The position numbers were made by a program, and so were the translations under genes. Under the pieces are notes generated by a model, which did not search any database, had not been told where the DNA came from, and worked only from the letters and a program-made list of their open reading frames with translations. Of a stretch of DNA of 64,000 nucleotides, positions 44,268-57,088 are shown piece after piece. The DNA is taken from NCBI RefSeq assembly GCF_036785885.1, contig NC_092326.1, positions 42,556,287 to 42,620,286 of the forward strand, given 5' to 3'. Source of the DNA: Coffea arabica (taxonomy: Eukaryota; Streptophyta; Magnoliopsida; Gentianales; Rubiaceae). Each line of letters begins with the position of its first letter. The stretch's first letter is position 1.

Positions 44268-46933
44268 TCAATTATTGGTTGCCTGCCACTCTCTCTTGAT
44301 TTCAAATGTGTAGTTGATCTCCAAGTAGCACTTATTATCATCATCAAGAAACTGTACCAAAAAAGAAACAGAGAAAAAGACAGGAAGCAGGTTAGGATAG
44401 CAAAAGGATTAATATTATTATTCCTCAAAATGGCCTCATTGAACCCAAAGAAAAGATGCATGAGTTTCAAATAAAGCCAAATTTTCAAAATCTCATTATC
44501 TGGAACTTCATCTTTACATATGCTCAGCTCAGTTGTTGTCAGCATCAATTGTCGTCAAATAAAGATCTTGGATTTAGCATCAAGAGAACATTTTGAAGTA
44601 AGCTGTCCTTAAGACCTTACTTAAATGCTTAGAGCATTAAATGCAAAAGACAGGGAAAAGGCAAAAGACAGAAGATGGTCCCCCAGTATTCAGTTTAGTT
44701 ATCCCACCATGTGCAAAAGTGATCAAACTGACATTGATCCATCAATCCACCATCAACAATATACCAGAGGTGGCTGCCACCTTAATAATTCCCACAACCA
44801 ATTGAAAACAACCAGTCAAATGGTGATTATGTTTAACGACAAAGAGGGAATTCTCATTGCAGCAGAAGCTATTCAATGTATAGTAGCAGGACTCTGGGGA
44901 AATACTTTCTCCGCCCCTTCAGAGTTCAGGCAGTTACAAATGAGTAATTTGAGCTTGCAGAGGCAAAATGGAAAAAAGTCCAAAACTCACCTTTGTTCGA
45001 GCTGAGTATGATCCTCTTGCAAACATGCCAGAAGGGGTTGTCTCTTCTGGCATTTTATGTGTGTAAGGTTCTGCCTGCGGACTGAAGGTTCCTATCATTT
45101 GTTTTGTACTGTCCACTGAAAAAAGAGTCATAAAAGCATCAAGATTCATATGAGAGCATCAACAGCCTTGACATTTTGCGCTACAGTATTCAGAAAGGGT
45201 AAGGAGAGCGTACCTTTAATACCAGTTTTCCAAACTGCATTTGTGTATTTGAGGCCTGATACTATGTTATTGTTGACCTGGAAAGTGAATTCGAGGCTGT
45301 AACGGCTGCCTTCTTTCAATGCAAACCATGGCCCTTCTGGCTTTCCATCCTCAGGAATCGGAAGAAAAATATCAGATCTTCCAGGAGACTTGATTGCAAG
45401 ACTTAAGATCCTCACTTCAGGATCCAGAGTCTCTATAATATCAAGGCCGTGAGAAAAGAAGAAATTGTAAGAAATGCATTCAAGCAGCAGATTCTTATTA
45501 AACAAAAACAGCATTCATGCTGCTCATGAAAAGCACATTCAAAATTTGCATTTGTCCCATGTGCTGCCGAAGTTATTTATGTTGCAAAATAAGAAATGAT
45601 GCGGAGCATACGGACCGGACGAAGAAAATCTATCATAAACATTTTAAAATTTTGAAACCTGTTTTAATGGCCTTTTTTCTCATTACAGACATTTGAAGCA
45701 TAGCAGCAGAACTTTAAGCCTTTTTTTTTTTTGAAAAAAAAAAAGAAGTGGACGTGATATCACTTTGGTTCGTATGTTCAAAATCGAATCTCAAGCAAAT
45801 AGTGAATGAGAAGCACAGGTGCTTTAACTTTATATGACGCGTACATTACTTAAAATGATTGCGATGGACAGGCTTTACCCTGCAATGACCATCTGAAATT
45901 ACCCGTCTTTGTTTGATTAAAAATTTAATCTTGATACAGTCAGAAAACAGCACCAGTTTAACACAGATCGGCCATCTACTTATAAGTTTCTGAAACAAAC
46001 GTGGCATCCATTAGTCAGGGAACTTCAGCCATCAGACAGAACAGGGACTCCTTTTTATCCCCCAGTGTTCAAAATTGTAGCGTTAACTCAAAATTCGAAT
46101 CTTCTTGTCTGAAGGGGGAAAAAGTTCGCTCATATCCTGTAACTTTATCTTTCTATAGTTCCTTCCTTAAGGGACAAAGCTACTATTTACGAATTACAGA
46201 AATCAAAATCAGGCTTTATAGGTTTACAGTTTATTGTATTGTGGATACAAATTTGTTGGTCGTGACAAACTACTGAAAGCCAGAAATTTGGCAAAATTAT
46301 GTTAGCAGATTTGAATTCTGTGATAAATATCTCTAGCATGTATCTTCATTTTCACCGGAAAATGGGGTTGCAAATGGAACTTAGAAGATGACAAATTGAA
46401 CTGTCTTTTCGAGTCAAATGCATCTGAATCCTCATGTATGGAAAAATTCGTTCAGCAAAGATAAAAGCAAGAACACATTTACCTCCAACAGAATTGATAT
46501 CAACACTCCCGAGGAGTTGCTCCTTCCACCTTCTCAAACTCTCATCATCCTACACTTTTTGCAATACAAATTATCAGACATGAGACAGAAATGCCGATTA
46601 ATCAGGGAAGACAAGATGAAAATAATTCGAGCAAGGACAGACCTTATCCTTCTCTTGAAGTTCTTTGAGGGTAAATTGAGGGCCTAATTGTATATTGGCA
46701 TCAGAATCTTCATCCTCCTCGTCTTCCGTGGTATAAATAGAGCTCTCACTCATCTGCCTGTTGATTTTTTCAACAGATTCTTGCTCAATCTCAGGGTCAA
46801 CTGGCCCCGTTTTACCAGCATTAGTTCCTGGAGCAGGACTTGTTCCCCCATTCTTCTCATCCCCATTGTTCTTATCATCAAACCCCATGCTACTACTCTT
46901 GGAACTTGAAACAACTCCAACAGCCAAAGACAT
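44268..46933 (-). CDS. GDI1: Rho GDP-dissociation inhibitor (ROP-GDI)
   Basis: Binds prenylated Rho/ROP GTPases, keeps them GDP-bound and extracts them from membranes. In Arabidopsis GDI1/SCN1 restricts root-hair initiation. Five exons: 46933-46643, 46549-46483, 45432-45214, 45115-44991 and 44351-44268, giving 786 nt and 261 residues in one frame. Start chosen at MSLAVGVV to match the Arabidopsis start MSLVSGA; the frame continues upstream without support. Acidic regulatory arm with QMSESSIYTTEDEEDE (about 60-75), LGPQFTLKELQEKDKDDESL, then the immunoglobulin-like domain with ETLDPEVRILSLAI, NNNIVSGLKYTNAVWKTGIK, MPEETTPSGMFARGSYSART and DDDNKCYLEINYTFEI. All typical and intact. Confidence 0.93.
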
Positions 46934-49778
46934 TAACAACAACAAACCATTCAACAAACAACTAATACAAGCAGAACCTCCTCCCCCTGTCAAAGGAAAA
47001 AAAAAAGAAAGAAAAGAAAAGGAAAAGAAGGCCACCCCTTCACTCCCTGAATTCAAATCACAACAACCAGAAGAGGATAAGAAGAGGGGGACAAAACAGG
47101 AAGAATCTCCTTCCCTCAATGGAAACAACAAATTGAAAATGTCACGCCACGGATAGAGAAGGGTGGGGTGTGTGGAGGGGCGTGGTGGGGGGGGGGGGGG
47201 GAAGGTTATTCTTTAAGCTAAGAAGTCAAAAGAATCCAAAGAAATGGTGAGGAAAGGAAGGAAACAAACTGGGGTGGCAAAAGAGATTTTTAAGAGCAGA
47301 AGGCTTGTTGCTGATATATGTGAAAGTGAGAAAGAGCGGGGGCTGTTTGAGGAAATGGAAGCAGGGAACGAAATGGTCATGTGGTGATCCGGGCTTGCGA
47401 ATAAATGAAAAAAGTAATGAATGCGAGAGAGAAAGAGAGAGGTGGTGAGATCGTGAAGGTCACTTAGTGGCAGTAGGTTTCAGGAAGGCCACGATTCGAG
47501 GGGGCTTCTACACATATGATATGAGGACAGCCTCGGATTGGGTGGACGATGTTTAGTTTGTTTGACCCCTTCTTGTTGGACGACTCCTAAGTCCTAACTC
47601 CCCTCTTCCTCAGTCTTAGGCAGCCTTCTTAATGCTTATACACTTGTACTCACTCACTCCCGAAGAAACTCAACTCAAAACAGAACAGATTACTGCAATA
47701 AACACCTTTTCATCACATAACTCATCTGCTTTTTGTCAAAGTTTAGGTGCACTGTAATTCATTCCAATCCAAGTCGTAATCTCTTACTAATGGTGTAATA
47801 ATCATCATCTTTTACTAAGTATTATTTTTTTTGGGGGGGGGGGGGGGGGGGGTGGGTGGGGGGTGAGTACAAACTGCATAATGATCTGGCCGCTGTTGGC
47901 CATTGATATCGCCACACATTCATACCATCAAAGATTTTTGGTTGATATCATATACGGCCGTACCCTTTTTAACACTACCGGATTTTTAACACCGGCTCAT
48001 TCAACGGAGCGACTAATGCTGTCCACTCAATGCTGTTGGCAAGTACACAAGGACAGAAAGACCCCAAACAAAAAATGAAAATGCCTTTTGTTCGATGCGT
48101 GTACCATATACAGTACATCTCTAGATTTTAATAATACCTTGCTTTGACAAGAAAGAACCAAACTTTTTTAACAATTGGAAGTTGGCACTACTACTGCTTC
48201 CTTCTTTCTCCTTTAATTAATCTCAGGCGAGAATTTCTGCTACAGTGAAAACTTAGCAGTCCAATGGGAGAATGGATACCATTTTTTGCTTTCTGTGTTA
48301 AGCTGCTCTAAGATTATCCTATTATCCGTCGATCGCATTTTTACCTCTCAGAAACTCTTCAAAAAATGCAGCCTCTGCCAAAGTTTAATTGTGTCAATTA
48401 TGCATTATAAGTAGTACATAATTTTATCTTCATATTAATAGTATTGTCAAGCACAGCAGATGAGCAGACTTCCCCAGAAATAAATGACAAAAAAATTATT
48501 TGTTGGGCATTACCAAGTACAGACACCAAAGTACACCAAAACTGCATTGGACATCGAACTGTGGAAAACATATTACTGCTAGTTCATTTTTTCAAGTAAG
48601 GTTAGTTGGGTCGGTAATCTATCCGCCGCTATTTTCAACTGCAATGATCAAACCGACTCATCTGCAATGATCAGTAACCCGAGAACGGCAAATTCTTTTG
48701 CAGCTCCATTTGGTAAGATTCGGGACATTATATGTCTCTGGAGGGTTAAATACTAATAATAATAATAATAATAATAATGACTTCTCGGATAGAGGTCATT
48801 TGTACAAAGTTGCCTCGACTCGAATCACTGGATGCCCAGCCCCAGCAGACGATGATGATGATGATGATATAAACAGATGCAAGAAAAGGAGATCTGCAAG
48901 TTTGCGAGGCGATAATTGACATAATTAACTGGCCCCATATGATTCAAATTGATGTACCATAACTGTTAGGTTGACTAATAATTTGCCCGGTTAAACGCTT
49001 ACGCTTGATGAAGCTTTATTAGTTCGGGCGCATGATTGATGTTGAAACTTTACATTCGTCAAATCCGCAGCATAATCAGGAAATGTAATCAATTTCGCCC
49101 CAGGAACAAACTTCAGGGTCAAGCGTATTCATGAAGGTTGGATGATTTTGTGTTTGTGTGGTTTACAACAGCTTCCCCTTCAATTCACTCCTCTGCTACT
49201 GGATGGAATAGAGAAATATTATTGAGACGGGGTGAGGTGGACAGCTTACCGAATAGCTCTTTATGCATTTACTGTAGAAAACGTTTCCAAATTTGAAATG
49301 TGTGGAGATAACACAACAACACAGACACCATCATCAGCGGCACTGGGAATTTGAACATTAATTTGCCTGGTTCGGCATCCCATATATCTCATGTTTGCAC
49401 GTACACATTAATTTGCTCGGTGAAGTATCATGTATTTTTCATGTCGCCAATCCATAAATGCATGAGCCGATTTTCTTTTGAATTGGTACAAAATTTTAGG
49501 ATTAGAGAGGCAAATTCCACTAATAACTTAAAATAACGACAATGAAAAGCCATTTGCGTTCAGCTTGATTGGGAAGATAAGACTTCACCATTACAAGAGA
49601 CGGAACTGACCCTATGAGCCTTCTGTCAGAGGACCAGGGGCACCTAGCAGGGAAATCCTATTTGCATAGTGGTGCTATATCTTCAGAAAAAAAAGTGACA
49701 AGTATCTTAAAAAGACCAATATAATTAAAGGAAGGACTCTTAGAGAACCAAAATTGCTGTTGCAGGCGGACCAAGCAA
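46934..49778. other. Intergenic, 2.8 kb: RhoGDI 5' flank
   Basis: Holds the RhoGDI leader and promoter side, with a GA-rich stretch at 47000-47040 and poly(G) tracts at about 47190-47201 and 47831-47868. There are also (AAT)n at 48755-48778 and (GAT)n at 48849-48867. No gene supported. Confidence 0.5.
47831..47868. repeat. Poly(T)/poly(G) tract
   Basis: A T run followed by about 22 Gs and then GGGTGGGTGGGGGGTG: a long homopurine run with quadruplex potential. Similar T-to-G junctions occur at 790-815 and 12480-12540. Confidence 0.8.
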
Positions 49779-52573
49779 TCAACTACTTCCCCATTTCTTC
49801 ATTACATTCTCTCTAGCAGAAACGGGGGCAGAAATTTGCCTCTGTTGAACTGTACTAACACTAGGATTTGTAACTGAATTTAACTTTTCCCTGACTAGAG
49901 TTGTTAAGAAGGTAAGCCCATTCCTTGTTCCGCGCAGAAGAAACAACAAAGGATTGAGAACAACGGCAATCATCAGATCACCCTTTGCAATAATCAGACA
50001 CTGCAGGCATGTATAATAGGGAATTAGAGATATGATATGTAGATAAAGAAAAAACTTTGTAAAAATAGGAACAGTGGACAAGGAACTAAATCAAATCCTT
50101 ACCATAGCAATAATACCTAAAATTGTGAGACTAGTCTGCTGCGCCTCTTCCCAGAAATGGTCATCGTCAGACCCACCAAACCATCTAAACCAACCTCCTC
50201 TCCCAGAATTACCTCCTCCACCTGCCTGTTCTCTTCGCTTAAGTTCTTTGTCCCATTTCTCAAACTCAGTCTTTTTCCCTCTGAGGGCACTTTCTAAAGC
50301 TTTTCTAGCCTCCTCCTGCAGAAGAAAAGGATGATACAAGGCAATCAGATAGGATAAGACCCAAAAAAAATAAAAGGCTGAGAAAACGAAGAAAGAACCA
50401 ATGAACACAAAAGAGGTCATTCAGGTAGTTTTTAAGGATCACTGCAACCAAAAACCTCTATTCCAATTTATCAGACTTAGAAAGCAGGTCATCATTTTGA
50501 CAGAGCATTCCTCGAATTTTGTTTGCATAAAAATATACAATTTGCAAGACAATGAGGTTCATGATTCATCCCTTCACTGCTCCAAGTAGACAAACAAGAG
50601 AAGAAGGTGTTCGATCCAAATTTATCCAGTAAAAATGGAAGATTTGTCACATACATTTTTGCCAACATTTAAGGGCCTACTTTGTGGATTTCTTAACACT
50701 GAATTTGATGCTGATCACAATAGAAAGATGGAAGAATGGCATCCTCCAAGTGTTTTAACTGATCTAGAAGGGAATGGAGAAAAAAATCATAATTAAACAA
50801 ACCAATTGTTACATCATTCAAAACTCCTCACCCTGAAACCAAAAAGTTCAGTACCATCCACAACACAAGTCTAATCAGAGACAAAATTAACTATCGATCA
50901 TTGAGCAACATGAAAGAGTACTTCCCTGCAGATGCACTTGCAATTTGATCTATAACATCTAAGTGATTAGCAGCAGAGTACAGAAGCAAAATAGAACAAC
51001 TTGACCAAATACCACTAAAATTAACAGAATAGGAGTCCAAAGAAAAAAAGAATGCCAGGACTGAAGCAGATCTGTCAATTACCTTATAATGCCAGAACCT
51101 CACCAATCATCATAAATGACTTGTAAATTTACAATACAACCAAGATTTTCTGCTATAAGGTAGCTCAAAAATCAGCAGTCCGGATTACTATAAAAGCTAT
51201 TAATTATCTGAAACCAGAATTTCCAATAGTGGCTAATCATTTTCTTTTCATGCTTTCACTTTCAGATACGCAACTTTGGAAGAATCACCAAAAGGCACAA
51301 TGCATCATGGCAATAACTTCATTTACTTCCAGTGTGTAAGCAGGACTAATTGTTAAACTAATGATACCTCACATATGATAAATATTACTGTGAACAAATA
51401 TTCACACCACTCATGGTTTGGACTTTGATTCGAAATCTGGTCCACTTTTGCACTTGCCACCCTCCCCCAGTCTCCATCTGTCAGAAGCAGTCCAATAAGC
51501 CAGCAAGAACAGAAACATTAAATGGCTCGCATCAAGTCTAACAAACCATACGCAGGTCGTATTGCTTGATCACCAACCATTCACCTCCAATATTCACATT
51601 ATATTCCAAAAGGCTTCTTTTTTTTTTTTCAATCGTCTTCTTCTGAACCTACCAAAACTTGTATCAAATGCACAAAGCAATAAGGTCAAGTTTACCAATG
51701 AGATTTAGCTACGTGGTACTAGAGTCGTCTCCAGAGCTGTGATATCTTGAGTAGGAGCCCTAGCTGGAGCCCAATTTTCCAACCCAAAATGAAAGACAGC
51801 TCTCAGGTTGGTTTTATACATGTCACTCTGTGTGTAATTGATAGGAGGTCAAGTTTACTACTTTTGAGGTGTTCGCCATATTCTAGGTTAAATGCTTCAT
51901 CAATTAGTTCAATGTCATTGCTATATTAGTTAGTCCTAAAGCTGAAATCTTCATATTAAAAACATCCTCAAATTTCAAGAAACCCTAATTAAAAGAAACA
52001 TTAACGCGTAAAAAATATCCCTTTCCAACGTTTCAAGACTTCTATTTTAATGTTTCACTGTTAACCCAAAAACCAGATTAGTAACAAAATCCACCCAGAG
52101 CGTTTAACTCCAATAACACACTTGAAAGGGAGGAAAAGACAACAACGGAAAAAATTTAATGAATAGCTGAACTTAGACAATTAGTCCTGAAATATCTTTA
52201 TTTGAACTAGTATGAATTACACAGAACTATTTCCATGACTTCTCTTGCAAATAGTTTGCAAAATTTAGTTTGATAAATTCTACTGACAGGGTAACACAAA
52301 CTATTCATTCAATAATTTATTCTCAAACAACAAAAGGGAAAATAGTGGAAGGTCTGAGAGGGGATGGGATACCTGTTTGCGATTGTTGGAAAATAGGCAA
52401 GAAAATCTGCCGTTGCATTGGAGGCTGTGCTGAAGAGATGCCCAGGTGGGGTTGACTCGTGCTGAGTTGTTGCAGCTGGTTAGTTGATTGCGAGCTGAGT
52501 TTTTGCGGGGCGGTGATGATTTCCGGTAGTGCACGGTCGGCAACGGAGGCCGCGGGCTCAGAACCTGCGCCAT
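49779..52573 (-). CDS. Putative plastid membrane protein of unknown function
   Basis: Three exons, 52573-52373, 50315-50103 and 50000-49779, join in frame to give 211 residues. Residues 1-65 are Ser/Arg/Asn-rich with few acids, like a chloroplast transit peptide. The middle (68-100) is charged and probably helical (EEARKALESALRGKKTEFEK, then WDKELKRREQ). It is followed by a Gly-rich aromatic stretch (GGGGNSGRGGWFRWFGG). Two hydrophobic segments follow, around LTILGIIAMCLIIAKG and LMIAVVLNPLLFLLRGTRNG (about 128-165), then a polar tail. I recall similar small plastid inner-envelope proteins in other plants (At1g42960-like) but cannot confirm this. Intron 1 is long (about 2 kb). Function not known. 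Confidence 0.75.
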
Positions 52574-53607
52574 TGTTTTTCTTCCCGGTACTTTGCGTTG
52601 ATCCCTTGTACAGATGCTCGCATGATAACTTAAGGTCCTATACGCCGTCGTACTTGAACGATATTTTCTTTTGTTCTTTCTTTGTTAGATTAATAGTAGT
52701 GTAATACTACTCACTATTGTTACCGAAAAAATAATGCTACTAATAAACAAAGATTTATAGTAGTACCACCCTTCTAGGATGCATCGGTAGCACTTTTTTT
52801 TTTTTTTCTTGATTCCCCCATAATTTTGAAAAAATGGAAAAATTTGCCCGAACCAATTTGGCTCATGTATCGAGTCTCAATAAGTTGGAATTAGGTAAAA
52901 TCAAGATACATTTAATCGCTAATATTGGTAAAGCAATTTACTAATGCATATTAAAGTAAGATTATCTAATACCAACCAAATCTCCAAAATTACTTATAAC
53001 AATATTATATATCCCGTGCATATATATATATATAGGCACGCACACACATATACATATGTGCATGTATGTGTGCATAAAACTACTAATAAGTTATCATTAA
53101 TGAACACCAACAAACTATAATATATTGATTATTGACTAATTTGCTAATCTAATATATGGAATTAGAACCACTAGGGCTGGTCTAGCGATCAATAATAAGC
53201 TCTTAAAGTTCATTCTAGTGTTAGATTCAATTTTGAATCTTAGGTCTAATAGCTAATGATGGGAAGGGTAGTCTGATTAACTTCTATTATCTCAACTTCT
53301 CTCTTGGGCTAAATATTGTATCTAAAATTTGAGACACTAAATATTGTATACGAAAGGTCTATAATCTTCACACTTTCCTCTTGGACGAATTTGGATGCCT
53401 GTTTATACTTTAGCTTTCTTGTTTAAAAAAAAAAATTTCTCCTGCCCCTTCCCACTTTCTCACCCCCACCTTTCGAATTCTAAATTTGGCAACATTGCAG
53501 CGGGGAAAAATCTAAAAGCCCTTCCCTAATCATTGAGAAATTTGGCTTGAGTATGCATTTTGCTGAAAAAAATGGAAATTTTATTCATTCCCAAAACTCG
53601 TTTGTAA
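52574..53607. other. Intergenic, 1 kb, no gene
   Basis: Promoter side of the plastid protein gene, then AT-rich DNA with (TA)n and TATGTGTG repeats at about 53016-53072. Confidence 0.5.
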
Positions 53608-53616
53608 TACTTTGAA
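53608..53616. repeat. 9-bp target site duplication (left), foldback element 3
   Basis: TACTTTGAA, repeated exactly at 56782-56790. Confidence 0.8.
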
Positions 53617-56600
53617 TGACAATACTTTAGTAACGATAGTTATGGTAACGAAACAGTTTTTACCTAAAATAACAAGTTGTTGCACTTTTAGCAACTATTT
53701 GATTACTTGTTGGACCCATCCACCTAAATAAGATAATACCTAAAAATATAGAAGTAAGTTTCTCATCTAAAATAGTAAGTTAACCTTAATAAATTAGTAA
53801 TTTTTATACCTCAAAAAGTAAATTGGAATAAAGATTAAACTTGCTTTTGAAATAAATAAATTATTACTTTATATCCCAAACTTACTTTTTAGAGAATAAG
53901 TTTAGTTCAAGTAACAGTAAATTTTCATACATAAATAGTAATTCTTACTAATAACATGGTAAATTTGATTAATGATCAAAACTTACTGATTTTTGGAATA
54001 CATGTACAATTTTACATTAAAAAATTATCTCAAACTAGTATTAGGAAGTTTATTTGAAATAATGATAAGATGTTTATAAAACTTAGTACCTTAGTTAGTA
54101 AGTATAATAAATGATTATAGGTATAATTTAAAATTTTTTTGTATTCATATATTTTAAAATACTATGAAAAGTAGTTTCACTTTTCAGATAACCTTGTAAA
54201 ATATGTAATAAAATTTTGTCATATTATAAGTTTTTAATCATTTTCAATTTTTGAAAAGTTTGAAAGTTTGGATAACAATAACAACAAATCTTCCCAGTTA
54301 TATAAAGAATATCACTTGTTTATATATCACAATTTTTATAATTTAACACCTATGAATATATAAGATGATAAAGTTTTAATAAATTTACATCTGGGACACA
54401 AGAATTAATAAGAGTTAAAGCCCAAACAAAATGAGAAATAGTATAACAATAAAAATGACAAAATTAGTATAACAGTTAATATAAGAAAATCAGTATGATT
54501 TGGACTTTTTTCTTTGGGAGATTGTTCATAAAAATGAGATCCAACAATTAAATGAAAATCACTTACACATGTAATCTATTGTATAACTTAAATTAAATTC
54601 AGTTCAAGCATAAAACGGTCCAAAAATAAATAGTACACTATGATACAATGTTATTTTAACAACAAATTTTTTTTTACTGAAAGTCTCAAATATTCATGAT
54701 ATACATATGAGAGATATTTTACCGTATTTGTATCTAACTGTAAGTACAAATTTCATTGCCGAGAATAAAAGACATGAAAACTTGCACAAATATCAAATTT
54801 ATTAAATCAAATAATAAGAGAGTTACAATCTCTAAAAATTCTTGTTTCTTTTGATAATTACAATCTCTAAAAATTCTTGAATCAAAGAAATTAATCTCCT
54901 AATCCTTCTTCAAAAGCACTCCTAATTAAAGCATAATAAAATCAAGTTTTTTTTTTAACTTTTTAATGTAGTAGTTATGTTTACTAAAAAAATTAGTAAA
55001 CCATTCCTACAATGCATTGCTTCTCCTAAAAGTACAATATTTTGTAAATAAATTGAAATAATTTTGTAAAAGATTTTATGCATTTTCACTAATATAATCA
55101 AGAGAATTTTGCACCTTTAAAATATAAATAGAAAGAAAGGAAAATGGTATGAGTATAAAGGTGACCAAATGGAATATATATCACATCATGTGTTTAGATA
55201 TGATTTGTTAAGTAATTAGTAATTTAGTCTTGGTCAATATATGATGCATATTGATTTCTTATAAATAAAAATATAATTTAGCAATTATGCACTAACAGAA
55301 TTCATAGTTTGAATGCAATCAATTGAGCACCTATTTTCTTTTTAAGTAGCTATTATTTGTTTTATTAATTAGGTTATATATTTACATGTAAAATAACAAC
55401 AATAGCATGCTAATCCTCAGACCAACAGAACTTCAATTATTGTTAACTAAACTAATTTTACATTGATAAAAATTAGTGTAGAAAATGAAATGTTAATGGC
55501 AACAATTGGTAAAAAATAGCAATCTTTTAATTTTGGGAAAATAAAAAATAAGTTGCCAAAATATTTCACTTTTATTTTAAAAAAAATCTCAACTTGTTAA
55601 TTAATTTCAAAATGATTTTATTATAAAAAATATTCTTCCTCAAATTAACATCAATGATTAGACATGAGATACAAATATGGAAAAAACAGAGATAAAAATA
55701 TGGTAAAATATCTCTTATACATATATCATGGATATTGGAGACTTTTGGCAAAAAAACTTTTTGTTGTTAAAATAATGTGGTATTGTAGTGTGCTAATTAT
55801 TTAGGATCATTTTGTACATGAACTAAATTTAATTTAAATTATACAATAGATTATATGTGCATGTGATTTTTGTTTAGTAGTTGGATCTTATATTCATAAA
55901 CAATCTCAAGAGAAAAAAAGTTCCAGATTATACTAATTTTGTTATACTAATTCTGTTATTTTTATTGTTGTATTAATTGTTACACTATTTCTCTCATTTT
56001 GTTAGGTCTATATTAATACAAGTTTAATTCTTATTATTTCTTGTGTCCCAGACAATAAATATATCAAAACTTTATCCTCTTATTATATTAATAGGTTTTA
56101 AATTATAGAAATTACATAGATAAGTGATATTCCATAAATAACTACGAAGATGTGTTGTTATTATTATCCAAACTTTTAAACATTTCAAAAATTATTCAAA
56201 ATTATAATATGACAAAATTTTATTATTTTATAAGGTTATGTGGAAGGTTAAAATATTTTTCATAGTATTTTAAAATATATAAATACAAAAATTTTTTAAA
56301 TTATACATATAATCATGTATTATACAAGTATATTTCGAGTACTTACTAACTAAGATACTAAGTTTTAATCATTAATAAAAACATTTTATTGTTATTTAAA
56401 ATAAACTTCCTAGTATTGGTTTGGTATAAGTTTTTTAAGCAAAATAGTACATTTGTGCCCTAAATTACTATTTATGTATAAAAAACTTACTATTACTTAA
56501 ACTAAACTTACTCTGTCAAAAGTATGTTTGGAATATAAATTAGTAATTTATCTCTTTACAAAATAAGTTTCATATTTATTCCAATTTACCTTTTGAGACA

Positions 56601-56781
56601 CAAAAGTTACTAATTATTACGGTTAACTTACTATTTTAGATGAGAAACTTATTTCCTTATTTTTAGGCATCATCCTATTTAGGTGGATAGATCCAACAGG
56701 TAATTAAATGGTCATTAAAAGTATAATAACCTGTTATATTAGGTAAAAACTATTTAGTTAATAGTTACTACAGCATTTTCC
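53617..56781. mobile_element. Mutator-like foldback element 3, 3165 bp
   Basis: Long inverted repeat arms of about 1.1 kb (left to about 54745, right from about 55685) around a loop of about 940 bp. Paired words include CCACCTAAATAAGATAATAC against the complement of ATCATCCTATTTAGGTGG, GTAAGTTTCTCATCTAAAAT against its complement near 56640, and CATGATATACATATGAGAGA against the complement near 55720. Arms are clearly diverged, with substitutions and small indels, so it is older than element 1. The terminal inverted repeat is weak (14 of 18 by eye) but the flanking 9-mers match exactly. AT-rich, non-coding. Confidence 0.8.
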
Positions 56782-56790
56782 TACTTTGAA
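56782..56790. repeat. 9-bp target site duplication (right), foldback element 3
   Basis: TACTTTGAA, identical to 53608-53616. Confidence 0.8.
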
Positions 56791-57088
56791 AAGCTTATTA
56801 ACAGTGTAAACTAAATTTGGAGGATGAACTGAAAGCTTTCAGTGTGAGGTCCATGCACAAATGCCCTTGATACCGTTGTTTGGAAAATACAAATTTGGCA
56901 CCCTACATCGCGTTGGATCTAATTTATGCAGTCCAAACATGTAATTTCTCATTAATTTTTGGCATTGATAACTCTACATTTGCCGCTGCTGTCTGATGAA
57001 TGGTTAATTGCAAAGAATGATGTTCTTCTTTTAGCCTTGAAACTGTCACCCCTACCAGTACTTCTCGACTCCATGGATACATACATGC

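Noticed and set aside
46940-47131. N-terminal extension of the RhoGDI open frame
   Set aside because: The extra residues (Phe/Ser-rich, poly-Gly) have no family counterpart. MSLAVGVV fits the known start.
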